From positions 1-34,709 of the forward strand of contig CAITNQ010000096.1 of assembly GCA_903893785.1 (NCBI GenBank): a stretch of 34,709 bases of DNA. Reading direction: 5' to 3'. Source of the DNA: an uncultured Gemmatimonadota bacterium. Its GTDB lineage: Bacteria; Latescibacterota; UBA2968; UBA8231. Below the pieces are notes generated by a model. The model made no database searches. It was not told where the DNA came from and was given only the letters and a program-made list of their open reading frames with translations. Below, piece by piece: positions 26,351 through 33,720 of this stretch (positions within the stretch are counted from its first letter, which is position 1; every line of letters begins with the position of its first letter). The translations under genes were made by a program, and so were the position numbers.

Positions 26351-28492
26351 ATGCCGTTGGAACTGTTCGCCCCGGTGGCCAAAGGCCTGGCCGGTCCCCT
26401 GGCCGAGGAATTGCGCGGCCTGGGGGCCATCGCGCCCCGCACCGCAGCGGCCGGCGTGTCCTTCACCGGCGAGCTTGAACTGGCGTACCGCGCCTGCCTG
26501 TGGTCGCGCCTGGCCAGCCGTGTTCTGCTAGTCCTCGGCCGGGTCGAGGCGATGGACGCTGACGGCTTGTATGCCGGCGTCCGCAGCCTCCCGTGGGATG
26601 ACCATCTGGGCCCCGATGACACCCTGGCCGTCGACTTCACCGGCACCTCGCCGGCGTTGAGCCACACGCACTTCAACGCCCTCAAAGTCAAAGACGCCAT
26701 TGTCGACCATTTCCGCGACCGCTGCGGCCGACGCCCCAACATCGACACCGCCGACCCTGCTGTACGGGTGAACGTGCATCTGGAACTGGGCACCGCGGTG
26801 GTCTGCATCGACCTGTCCGGCGACCCCCTGCACCGACGCGGGTACCGTTCCGGCGCCGCCGAGGCGCCGCTGAAAGAGACCCTGGCCGCGGCCATGCTGC
26901 GGGTCGCCGGCTGGCCGGGCAGCGGGGCGCTGGTCGACCCGCTGTGCGGCAGTGGGACCCTGCTCATCGAAGCGGCGCTGATGGCGGCCGACGCCGCGCC
27001 GGCCCTGGACCGGGCCCGTTTCGGTTTCCGGCGCTGGCGCGGCCACCAGCCCGAGGTGTGGGCCAGGCTGCTGGACGAGGCCCGGCAGCGCCGGCGCGCC
27101 ACGCCCCCGAACGGGCCGGTGGCTTGGGGCTTTGACGCCGATCCGCTGGCCGTCACCACGGCGCGGGCCAACGCCCGTCGGGCCGGCGTTGCCGAGTGGG
27201 TGCAGGTGCAAACGCGGCCCCTGGCCGACTGGCTGGCCCCGGGCGCGGCGCCGCCCGTGGCCGCGGCGTCTCTCGGCCGCGTGGTCACCAACCCACCCTA
27301 TGGCCACCGGCTGACCGCGGGCGGCGATCCGGCGGCCGTGTACCGGCAACTGGCGGCGGTCCTGCGGGCCTGCTTCGCCGGCGTGCCAGCGGCGGTGCTG
27401 GCGCCCGAGACGCTGCCGGCGGCGGTGCTGGGGCTGCCCGTGCGGCGCCAGCGCCGGCTGTTCAACGGCCCCTTGGCCTGCTGCCTGTACGAACTGGACA
27501 CGGCCGCCCCGCCGCCGGCGTCGGGGGCCGGCGGCAGCGGTTCGATGTTCGTGAACCGGCTGCTCAAGAACCTGCGCCACACCGGTCGCTGGGCGCGACG
27601 CGAGGGCATCAGCTGTTACCGCCTGTACGACGCCGACATGCCCGAATTCGCCGTCGCCGTGGATGTGTACACCGATCTTCGGGACCAGGTATGGGCCGTC
27701 GTACAGGAATACCAGGCGCCTCGCGGTGTGGACCCGGCCCGGGCTGCCGGCCGCCTGGAGGAGGCTCTGGCCGGCGTGCGCTCGGTGCTTGAACTGCCGT
27801 TGGAGCGCCTGGTGCTGAAGGTCCGTCAGCGGCAGCGCGGGGCCGCCCAGTACGGCCGCCAGGGCAGCGCCGGGCAGTTGCACGCCGTGCGCGAGGGCGG
27901 CCTGACCTTCTTGGTCAACTTCACCGACTACCTGGATACCGGCCTGTTCCTGGACCATCGGCAGACGCGGGCACTCATCCGCACCCTGGCGCCGGGTCGC
28001 GCCTTCCTGAACCTGTTCGGCTACACCGGGTCGGCGACGGTGTACGCGGCCGCCGGCGGGGCCACGCGCACGACTACCGTCGACCTGTCGCCCGTGTACC
28101 TGGATTGGGCGCACCGCAATCTGCAGGCGAACCACCTGGACCGTCCGGTCCACGAACGGGTGCGGGCCGATTGCCGGCCGTGGCTGGCCGAGCCGCGGCG
28201 CGAACGCTACGGCCTGATCCTGCTAGACCCGCCGACGTTCTCCAACTCCAAGCGCATGTCCGGTACCCTGGACATTCAGCGCGACCACGGCGAGTTGCTG
28301 GCCTCGGCCGCGCGCCTGTTGACGCCGGACGGGATCCTGTTATTCTCGACCAACAGCCGCGGTTTCGTGCTCGATAGCGCGCGCCTGAGCGGCTGGGCGT
28401 GCACCGAAATCACCCGCCAGACGCACTCGCTCGATTTCGCCGGCCGGTCGGCCGGTCACCGCAGCTGGCGCCTTACCCGGGCTTTGAGTTGA
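26351..28492 (+). CDS. rlmL: Bifunctional 23S rRNA methyltransferase RlmKL
   Basis: In E. coli the fused RlmKL (RlmL m2G2445, RlmK m7G2069) modifies 23S rRNA. The 713 residues keep the same order and near the same length (702). An N-terminal THUMP region (LFAPVAKGLAGPLAEELRGL; RVNVHLELGTAVVCIDLSGD) is followed by the RlmL methyltransferase (DPLCGSGTLL at 196; NPPY at 314-317) and the RlmK methyltransferase (NLFGYTGSATVYAA at 554; DPPTFSNS at 626). I chose ATG 26351 because it begins like the family; the 40 upstream codons are Pro/Gly/Arg-rich. The ribosome binding site is weak. It has its own long leader and is followed by an unrelated DUF362 gene. Confidence 0.92.
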   Translation: MPLELFAPVAKGLAGPLAEELRGLGAIAPRTAAAGVSFTGELELAYRACLWSRLASRVLLVLGRVEAMDADGLYAGVRSLPWDDHLGPDDTLAVDFTGTSPALSHTHFNALKVKDAIVDHFRDRCGRRPNIDTADPAVRVNVHLELGTAVVCIDLSGDPLHRRGYRSGAAEAPLKETLAAAMLRVAGWPGSGALVDPLCGSGTLLIEAALMAADAAPALDRARFGFRRWRGHQPEVWARLLDEARQRRRATPPNGPVAWGFDADPLAVTTARANARRAGVAEWVQVQTRPLADWLAPGAAPPVAAASLGRVVTNPPYGHRLTAGGDPAAVYRQLAAVLRACFAGVPAAVLAPETLPAAVLGLPVRRQRRLFNGPLACCLYELDTAAPPPASGAGGSGSMFVNRLLKNLRHTGRWARREGISCYRLYDADMPEFAVAVDVYTDLRDQVWAVVQEYQAPRGVDPARAAGRLEEALAGVRSVLELPLERLVLKVRQRQRGAAQYGRQGSAGQLHAVREGGLTFLVNFTDYLDTGLFLDHRQTRALIRTLAPGRAFLNLFGYTGSATVYAAAGGATRTTTVDLSPVYLDWAHRNLQANHLDRPVHERVRADCRPWLAEPRRERYGLILLDPPTFSNSKRMSGTLDIQRDHGELLASAARLLTPDGILLFSTNSRGFVLDSARLSGWACTEITRQTHSLDFAGRSAGHRSWRLTRALS

Positions 28493-28494
28493 CC

Positions 28495-28514
28495 GGCCGG
28501 CCCCAGGGCCGGCC
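28495..28514 (+). terminator. Hairpin just after rlmKL
   Basis: GGCCGGCC-CCAG-GGCCGGCC, an 8-bp all-GC stem, begins 2 bases after the rlmKL stop. There is no T run, so it may be a weak or Rho-assisted terminator or a structured intergenic element ahead of the DUF362 gene. Confidence 0.4.
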
Positions 28515-28578
28515 CACGGCGGGCGGGTCCGAGACGGGCCCGGCCGCGGACGGAGATCTCACCTACGGGGAGTCTTGC

Positions 28579-29796
28579 ATGGCCGATGGCGGATACCGGG
28601 TCCGGGCGGTGGCCTGCGACCCGCGCGCAGATGACGAGGAGGTATACCGAGCGCTGGGGCGCGCCACGGCGCCCTTGACGGCTACCTGGCAGCAGTTGGC
28701 GCGGGCGCGCCGGGTGGTAATCAAGTTCAACATGATCGAGACCACGGTGGAGTATTTTGGCGGCCGCCGGCGCGAATTGGTCGACGACGCCGTCGCCCGC
28801 GCCGTCCTGCGCCTGCTGCGTGAACGGACCGACGCCACGTTGACGGCGCTGGACACGTACCCCTATGGCAACGGCAACCGCGTGCCGGCGGCGTTCAACT
28901 ACCGGTACCTGCTCGAGGCCTATGGCGTGGGCATGGTCGATGCCAGCCTGCCGCCGCTGGTTGGCTGCGAGGTCCCCGGGGGCGGGTGCATGTTCGCGCG
29001 CTACCGCCTGCCGGCGGCGCTGGTGGAAGCCGACGCCGTGGTGTCGGTGGCCAAAATGAAGAACCACCTGTTCACCGGCGTGACCTTGTGCACCAAGAAC
29101 CTGTTCGGCCTGCCGCCGATGATCCCGCCGACCGGCCGGCCCCGAGCCTACTTCCACCATCTCGTGCGCCTGCCCTACGTGCTGGCCGATCTGGCCATGG
29201 TGGCGCGCCCGTGCCTGAACATCATTGACGGCCTGGTGGGCCAGTGGGGGCGTGAATGGCGCGGGCAGGGCCGCCTGGCCGGAACCTTAGTCGCCGGTGA
29301 CCACCCCATTGCCACCGACACCTGCGCGACGATGTTGATGGGCGCGGACCCGGCCAGCGACTGGCCGACGCCCCCCTTCCGCCGGGACCGCAACCACCTG
29401 CGCCTGGCGGCCGAGCGCGGGTTCGGGCCGCGGCAGGTGACGGCGGTCGATTTCGCCAGTGAAGTGCAGGCGCCGGTGGCTGACTTTGATGCCGAACCGC
29501 TGGACCCGGAGCAGACCGTGGCCAGTTGGCGCTACACCGCCTGCGAACAGGGGCTGTACTACCGTGACCACCAGGCCGAGTTGGTGGACCGCTATGCCGG
29601 CCAGTACATCTACCTGCAGGACGACGAGGTCGTCTGGGCCGGGGACGACCCGAACCAGCTCGGCAGCCGCCGCCACCTGAGTGGCGATCGCCACGACCGG
29701 GCGCTCTGGCTCAAGTGGGTCGACCCGGAGGAATGGGAAGGCGAGCGGTTCTCGGTGTACGAAGAGTGTCTGCGCCAGCGCGACGCCGGCCCCTGA
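28579..29796 (+). CDS. DUF362 domain protein (cytoplasmic type)
   Basis: A 405-residue protein of the DUF362 family, whose biochemical role is undefined. Typical segments are RVVIKFNMIET, the central AVVSVAKMKNHLFTGVTLCTKNLFGLPP and NIIDGLVGQWG, followed by VAGDHPIATDTCATMLMGADP. It lacks a signal peptide and the CxxCxxC ferredoxin clusters that some DUF362 proteins carry. A C-terminal extension of about 110 residues contains YYRDHQAELVDRY and DDPNQLGSR and may be lineage-specific. ATG 28579 follows GGGGAG; the longer frame to 28399 lies inside rlmKL. A second, quite different DUF362 protein is encoded at 32736-33716. Confidence 0.86.
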   Translation: MADGGYRVRAVACDPRADDEEVYRALGRATAPLTATWQQLARARRVVIKFNMIETTVEYFGGRRRELVDDAVARAVLRLLRERTDATLTALDTYPYGNGNRVPAAFNYRYLLEAYGVGMVDASLPPLVGCEVPGGGCMFARYRLPAALVEADAVVSVAKMKNHLFTGVTLCTKNLFGLPPMIPPTGRPRAYFHHLVRLPYVLADLAMVARPCLNIIDGLVGQWGREWRGQGRLAGTLVAGDHPIATDTCATMLMGADPASDWPTPPFRRDRNHLRLAAERGFGPRQVTAVDFASEVQAPVADFDAEPLDPEQTVASWRYTACEQGLYYRDHQAELVDRYAGQYIYLQDDEVVWAGDDPNQLGSRRHLSGDRHDRALWLKWVDPEEWEGERFSVYEECLRQRDAGP

Positions 29797-29890
29797 ACAG
29801 GCGCCACCGATCCCGGGCCGGGGACCGCCCCGCCGGGGCCCGGTGGCGGCGCCCGCCGCGGTCTCCCTCACGCCTGAAAAGGAGCAGCTG

Positions 29891-30691
29891 ATGACCGCCT
29901 TTGCCGTGCCGACCGTGCGCCAGCGACTGTGGTTGTGGGGTCACGAAGCCGGCAGTCACGACCAGGGGTACGATCTGCCCCGTACCTCCCGCATCACGCC
30001 CGCCGAAGGTGCTGGGTACCTGGGCCTGCGCAACCTGATCATGGTGCGCTACGAAGGTCGACCGGCGCCGCCCTTCGCCCAGTACGCGGTGCCCTTCCGG
30101 CCCCTGGACCAGTTGGTCTGGTCGGTCGTCGGCGCCGGCGGCGCCACCGGCGCCGAGGAACGCGACCAGGTGCTGTCGCTGGCCCGCACCATGCCGAACC
30201 TGACCGGCGTGATGATGGATGACTTCTTCCACGCGCCCACCGCCGGCGACGAAGTGGGCGTCCTGTCGCTGGCGGATCTGCGCCAGCTGCGCCAGCGCCT
30301 GGGCCGTCTGGCCCTGTGGGTGGTACTCTACGACTACCAGCTCGACCTGCCCGTGCGTGACCACCTGGCCCTGTGCGACCGGGTCACCTTCTGGACATGG
30401 GAGGCGCCCCGCCTGGAGCGGTTGGAGGCCCATCTCGACCGGGCCGAGGCCCTAGCGCCGGCCGGCAGCCTGGTATTGGGCTGCTATCTGTGGGACTATG
30501 GCCGGCGGGCGCCCATGCCCCTGGCCGCCCACCAGCGGCAATGCGAGCTCGGTCTACAGTGGCTGCAGCAGGGCCGCATCCAGGGCCTGATCTTCTTGGC
30601 CAGCTGCATCGCCGACCTGGATCTGGACACCGTCGAGTGGACCCGCGAGTGGATCGCGGCCGTGGGCGACCAGCCCCTGGCCATCGGGTAA
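29891..30691 (+). CDS. Conserved-looking protein of unknown function, possibly a TIM barrel
   Basis: I do not recognise this 266-residue protein with certainty. It has no signal peptide or membrane segment. The N-terminus contains LWLWGHEAGSHDQGYDLPR, followed by SRITPAEGAGYLGLRNLIMV. An acidic MMDDFFH motif lies near residue 114. Later, regularly spaced hydrophobic strands (LALWVVLYDYQL, VTFWTWEAP, LVLGCYLWDYG, IQGLIFLASC) alternate with helices, as in a glycosidase-like TIM barrel. AAGGAG lies upstream of the ATG. It is 94 bases after the DUF362 gene, across a GC-rich self-complementary gap, and probably in the same transcript. A carbohydrate-related role is a guess from fold and neighbourhood. 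Confidence 0.8.
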   Translation: MTAFAVPTVRQRLWLWGHEAGSHDQGYDLPRTSRITPAEGAGYLGLRNLIMVRYEGRPAPPFAQYAVPFRPLDQLVWSVVGAGGATGAEERDQVLSLARTMPNLTGVMMDDFFHAPTAGDEVGVLSLADLRQLRQRLGRLALWVVLYDYQLDLPVRDHLALCDRVTFWTWEAPRLERLEAHLDRAEALAPAGSLVLGCYLWDYGRRAPMPLAAHQRQCELGLQWLQQGRIQGLIFLASCIADLDLDTVEWTREWIAAVGDQPLAIG

Positions 30692-30717
30692 GCCGCCGCG
30701 GGTGGTCTGCCGGGCGC

Positions 30718-30750
30718 GGCCGGCCCCGGGCGTTTCAGCCGGGGTCGGCC
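30718..30750. terminator. Convergent hairpin between the unknown-function gene and ridA
   Basis: GGCCGGCCCCGG and CCGGGGTCGGCC pair over 12 bp (one G-T) around a 9-base loop that contains the ridA stop codon. There is no T run. It resembles the hairpin at 24761-24796 in size and placement between convergent genes. Confidence 0.5.
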
Positions 30751-31112
30751 AGCGGCCGACAGGCAATCCCGGTGACTTCGACCCGGATGCCTTTGAAAAG
30801 ATCACCGGCCCCGTACAGCCGGCGCGCCGGCATCCGACTCCGATCGCTGAAATAGCGCGCATAGGTGGCGTTGAAGCCATTGCGGTCGGCCAGGTCCTTG
30901 AGGAACACATCGACGCACACCAGGTCGCCGAAATCGGCCCCGGCGGTGGCCAGCGCCGCGCCCATGGCGTCCATGCAGGCCGCGGTCTGCTCCTCGATGC
31001 TAGTTCCCACCACCTCCATGCGTTCGTTGACCGGCCCGAAGGCGGATAGGAACACCAAGTCGCCGGCGCGACGCGCCAGGCTGTAAAAGGGCTCGGGGCT
31101 GGACATCGACAT
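30735..31112 (-). CDS. RidA/YjgF/YER057c-family protein
   Basis: RidA proteins are trimeric enzymes; the archetype hydrolyses reactive enamine/imine intermediates from PLP enzymes. The 125 residues fit the family: LARRAGDLVFLSAFGP, TSIEEQTAACMDAMGAALATAG and PARRLY. Arg 97 (in PARR) and Glu 112 (in RVEVTGIA) keep the 15-residue spacing of Arg105 and Glu120 in E. coli RidA, so deaminase activity is possible. I chose ATG 31112 behind GAGG; the frame extends to 31148. It is the last gene of the leftward DUF6599-DUF362-polyferredoxin group, 71 bases after the polyferredoxin gene. It could equally be a non-RidA subfamily with another role. Confidence 0.87.
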   Translation of the reverse strand: MSMSSPEPFYSLARRAGDLVFLSAFGPVNERMEVVGTSIEEQTAACMDAMGAALATAGADFGDLVCVDVFLKDLADRNGFNATYARYFSDRSRMPARRLYGAGDLFKGIRVEVTGIACRPLADPG

Positions 31113-31183
31113 CGGCGCCTCTTCGGTTATCAGGGCGGTGCGGGCCACCGGCCACGGCGGCCCGCGGTCAGGTCAGTCGGCGC

Positions 31184-32698
31184 TCAGACCGCGGCGCGCG
31201 GGCCGAGCAGCAGGGAGCGCTCCGGATGGCGGCTCTCGCCCACGGCGGTGACACGGATCGCCGCCAGGTCGCGGACCGGGCACTCGTGTTCGCAGATGCC
31301 GCAGCCAATGCAGCGCTCCGGGTCCACATACGGCCGCCGCAGCAGCACCGGCTGGCCCTGCCGGTCGGCTACGGTCACCTCGCGGGTATAGATAGCCTTG
31401 GGTGAGGTCGGGCACACTTCCTCGCAGACCACGCAGGGCCGATCCATGGCCCACGGCAGGCAGCGGCCCTGGTCATAGAAGGCAGTGCCCAGGCGCACCG
31501 GGCCGGCGGCGGCGAACGCCCCCGCCCCCAGCTTCTGTTCCAGGGTGAGGGGCTGGATGGCCCCGCTCGGACAGACCTGACCGCACAGCGTGCAGTTCAA
31601 CTCGCAGTAGCCGTAGCGCATCTTCAGGATCGGGGTCCACCAACCCTCGACGCCGGTCTCCAACAACGCCGGCTGCAGCACGTTTGTGGGGCAGACGCGC
31701 ACGCACTGTTCGCACTTCAGGCAGCGCTCCAGGAAGGCCGGCTCCGGCAGCGTGCCGGGAGGGCGCAGCGCCGCCGGCGAAGAGGCGCGATCCAGGTCGC
31801 CGCTGCGGCGCGCAAAAGCCACCGCCAGCAGGCTGGCCGCACCGGCCGCCAGGAGTCGTCGACGGTCGACGTCCGGCGCGGCTCGAGCCGTGGACGGCGG
31901 CGGCATCCAGGCAAATGACAGGGCCTGATGCGGGCAGTCGTCGAGGCAGTTCAGGCAGACAAAGCACTCGCTGCGCCGCAGCTGCGCCTGCGGGTCAGCG
32001 GCGCCTTCACACCGGCCCAGGCACTGGTCGCAGTTAACGCAGCGGTCCGGGTGGCGATCGATGCGCCACCAGCCCAGGGCCGCCAGGCTGCCCAGCAGGG
32101 CGCCCAGGGGGCACAGCGCGCGGCAGAAAAACCGGGGCACCCACCGGTTGGCGGCGAACAGCAGCACGGCGAGCCCGCCGATGAGCCAGGCGTAGGCGTG
32201 GGCGGGCGGTTGCAGGTAGATCCAACCCGTGGCCAGATTCACCGTCGGCAGCGCCGCCACCGTGGTGGTGCGGAACAGCAGACACAAGGGATCGAGCAGG
32301 CCCACCTGCACCGACCCGAGCACGGCCGCGGCCAGCAGGGCCGCCAGCAGGTAATACTTGAGCGCGAACAGCGGTCGGTAGCGGTTGCTGTCCAGCCGGC
32401 GGCGCGCCTCGCGGCGGTTGCCCAACCAACCCGCCAACTGGTGCAGGGCGCCCAGCGGGCAGACCCAACCGCAGAACACCCGCCCCAGGAACAGGGTCGG
32501 CAGCAGGACCCACAGGGACGCGATCAGGCCCTGATACAGCCGCTGGCTGGCGAGCGTCGTCGCCAGGGCGACCAGCGGATCGACCTCGAGGAACAGCGAC
32601 ACCGGGTAGCCGCGCAGCCAGCTGAACTGGGTGACCACGGCAAGGAACAGGGCCAGGACGACGAAGAACGCCTGCGTGACGACCCGCATCCGCGCCAT
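31184..32698 (-). CDS. NapH-type membrane polyferredoxin with six cysteine clusters
   Basis: A 504-residue fusion. The N-terminal half (1-215) has membrane helices and the NapH/CcoG-like motifs CGWVCPLGA (Cys 76, 80) and CRALCPLGA (Cys 192, 196). Cys clusters follow at 220-230 (CVNCDQCLGRC), 245-255 (CFVCLNCLDDC), 326-336 (CLKCEQCVRVC), 365-376 (CELNCTLCGQVC), 422-429 (CVVCEEVC, with Cys 413 nearby) and 463-473 (CIGCGICEHEC), enough for about six [4Fe-4S] clusters. Between clusters two and three, RRRLLAAGAASLLAVAFA (279-296) looks like a twin-arginine or membrane segment. It probably moves electrons at the membrane; donor and acceptor are unknown. I chose ATG 32698; the longer frame overlaps the DUF362 gene. 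Confidence 0.88.
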   Translation of the reverse strand: MARMRVVTQAFFVVLALFLAVVTQFSWLRGYPVSLFLEVDPLVALATTLASQRLYQGLIASLWVLLPTLFLGRVFCGWVCPLGALHQLAGWLGNRREARRRLDSNRYRPLFALKYYLLAALLAAAVLGSVQVGLLDPLCLLFRTTTVAALPTVNLATGWIYLQPPAHAYAWLIGGLAVLLFAANRWVPRFFCRALCPLGALLGSLAALGWWRIDRHPDRCVNCDQCLGRCEGAADPQAQLRRSECFVCLNCLDDCPHQALSFAWMPPPSTARAAPDVDRRRLLAAGAASLLAVAFARRSGDLDRASSPAALRPPGTLPEPAFLERCLKCEQCVRVCPTNVLQPALLETGVEGWWTPILKMRYGYCELNCTLCGQVCPSGAIQPLTLEQKLGAGAFAAAGPVRLGTAFYDQGRCLPWAMDRPCVVCEEVCPTSPKAIYTREVTVADRQGQPVLLRRPYVDPERCIGCGICEHECPVRDLAAIRVTAVGESRHPERSLLLGPRAAV

Positions 32699-32735
32699 CG
32701 GCAGCCGCCGTCCGGCACCGGGTGGCCCGGCCAAC

Positions 32736-33716
32736 TCAGCCAACCTGCACCTCCCGCCAGGCCAGCTGGCGCCATTGGGTCGTGCCCAGACCGCGCGCCT
32801 CGGCCTGGCGCAGGTACGCCACGCGGTCCAGCGACCGGCCGAGCAGTTCGCAGCCCACGGTGTCCACCGCCACCATGTCGGTGCCCGCCACCAGCGTCTC
32901 GCCGGCCGCCACATCGGCCAGACTGCCCCCGGTGGGGCCGTTGCGCTGCAGCACCCGGGTGGCATCGAGAATGACCAGCGTCGGCCGAATCATGGCGGCA
33001 AAGTCAGCGATGACGGTGTGGATCTGCTGGTGGAACTGGTTGCGGCGGCCGCCGAGCAGCCCGTACCAATTCTTCATGGTCAGCGACGCCCCGCACAGGT
33101 TGTGGTCCTTGCACGGCGCCACGCCGATCACCCGATTGGCGGCCGCTAGCGGCCCGTGGAGCAGGGGCCAGGTCTGCAGGGCCTGGCCGCCGATGCGTAC
33201 CGGGACAAAGGCGCCGGCGGTCGGCAGCACCAACTCGGCCCCGGCGTCAGCGACGGCCTGCTGCAACCCGGATTTGGCGAAGCAACCGGCCGGGTGGTTG
33301 ATCGGGTTGTCGGTCACCAGCACCCGCCGGGCGCCGGCCAGGCGGCACTGCCGCGCGAGCGCTCCCAGCACCTCGGGCCGCGTGGTCGCGCCGAGGGCCG
33401 CGGCCCGGTCGAACGCCGCGTTCGGCTTGAGCAGCACCACATCGCCAGGTCGGACAAACGCCTGCAGGCCCCCCAACGCACCCAGGGCGGCGGTCACCAG
33501 TTGCTCCGGGTCGCGGCCTCGCGCCAGGGCCAGGCAGACGCTGCCGCCCGGCCGTTCGACGGCATAACTCGGCAGGTCCAACGCGTCCGCCGCCGCCGCA
33601 TCGCGGGTATACTCCGCCGCCGAGCGGCGATCGTGGCGCCACAGGGCGAGCGCCGTCAGCGTCGCGGCGGCCAGTCCGGTGCGGCCCAGGCGGCGCAGGA
33701 AGTCCCGTCTCTCCAT
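32736..33716 (-). CDS. DUF362 domain protein with twin-arginine signal
   Basis: A 326-residue DUF362 protein. The N-terminus MERRDFLRRLGRTGLAAATL is a good Tat signal (RRDFL), so it should be exported folded, which suggests it carries a cofactor or binds one before export. Family features include GDVVLLKPNAAFD, VTDNPINHP, APCKDHNLCGASLTMKNWYG and DMVAVDTVGCELLG. It lacks obvious Fe-S motifs of its own. Start ATG 33716 lies 4 bases after the DUF6599 stop; the open frame to 33824 overlaps that gene. It is followed 37 bases later by the polyferredoxin, a likely redox partner. Confidence 0.88.
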   Translation of the reverse strand: MERRDFLRRLGRTGLAAATLTALALWRHDRRSAAEYTRDAAAADALDLPSYAVERPGGSVCLALARGRDPEQLVTAALGALGGLQAFVRPGDVVLLKPNAAFDRAAALGATTRPEVLGALARQCRLAGARRVLVTDNPINHPAGCFAKSGLQQAVADAGAELVLPTAGAFVPVRIGGQALQTWPLLHGPLAAANRVIGVAPCKDHNLCGASLTMKNWYGLLGGRRNQFHQQIHTVIADFAAMIRPTLVILDATRVLQRNGPTGGSLADVAAGETLVAGTDMVAVDTVGCELLGRSLDRVAYLRQAEARGLGTTQWRQLAWREVQVG

Positions 33717-33720
33717 ACCC

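Noticed and set aside
25225..27291. A 688-codon open frame on the - strand
   Set aside because: It runs out of frame over the Xre-PAS gene and antisense to rlmKL, and is low-complexity Arg/Pro/Ala/Ser; both overlapped genes are well supported.
26528..28153. A 541-codon open frame antisense to rlmKL
   Set aside because: It is a shadow of a gene with conserved motifs over its full length and shows no recognisable domain.
29801..29856. GC-rich self-complementary stretch between the DUF362 gene and the next gene
   Set aside because: Several alternative pairings are possible and all need bulges; there is no T run or anti-terminator form I could support.
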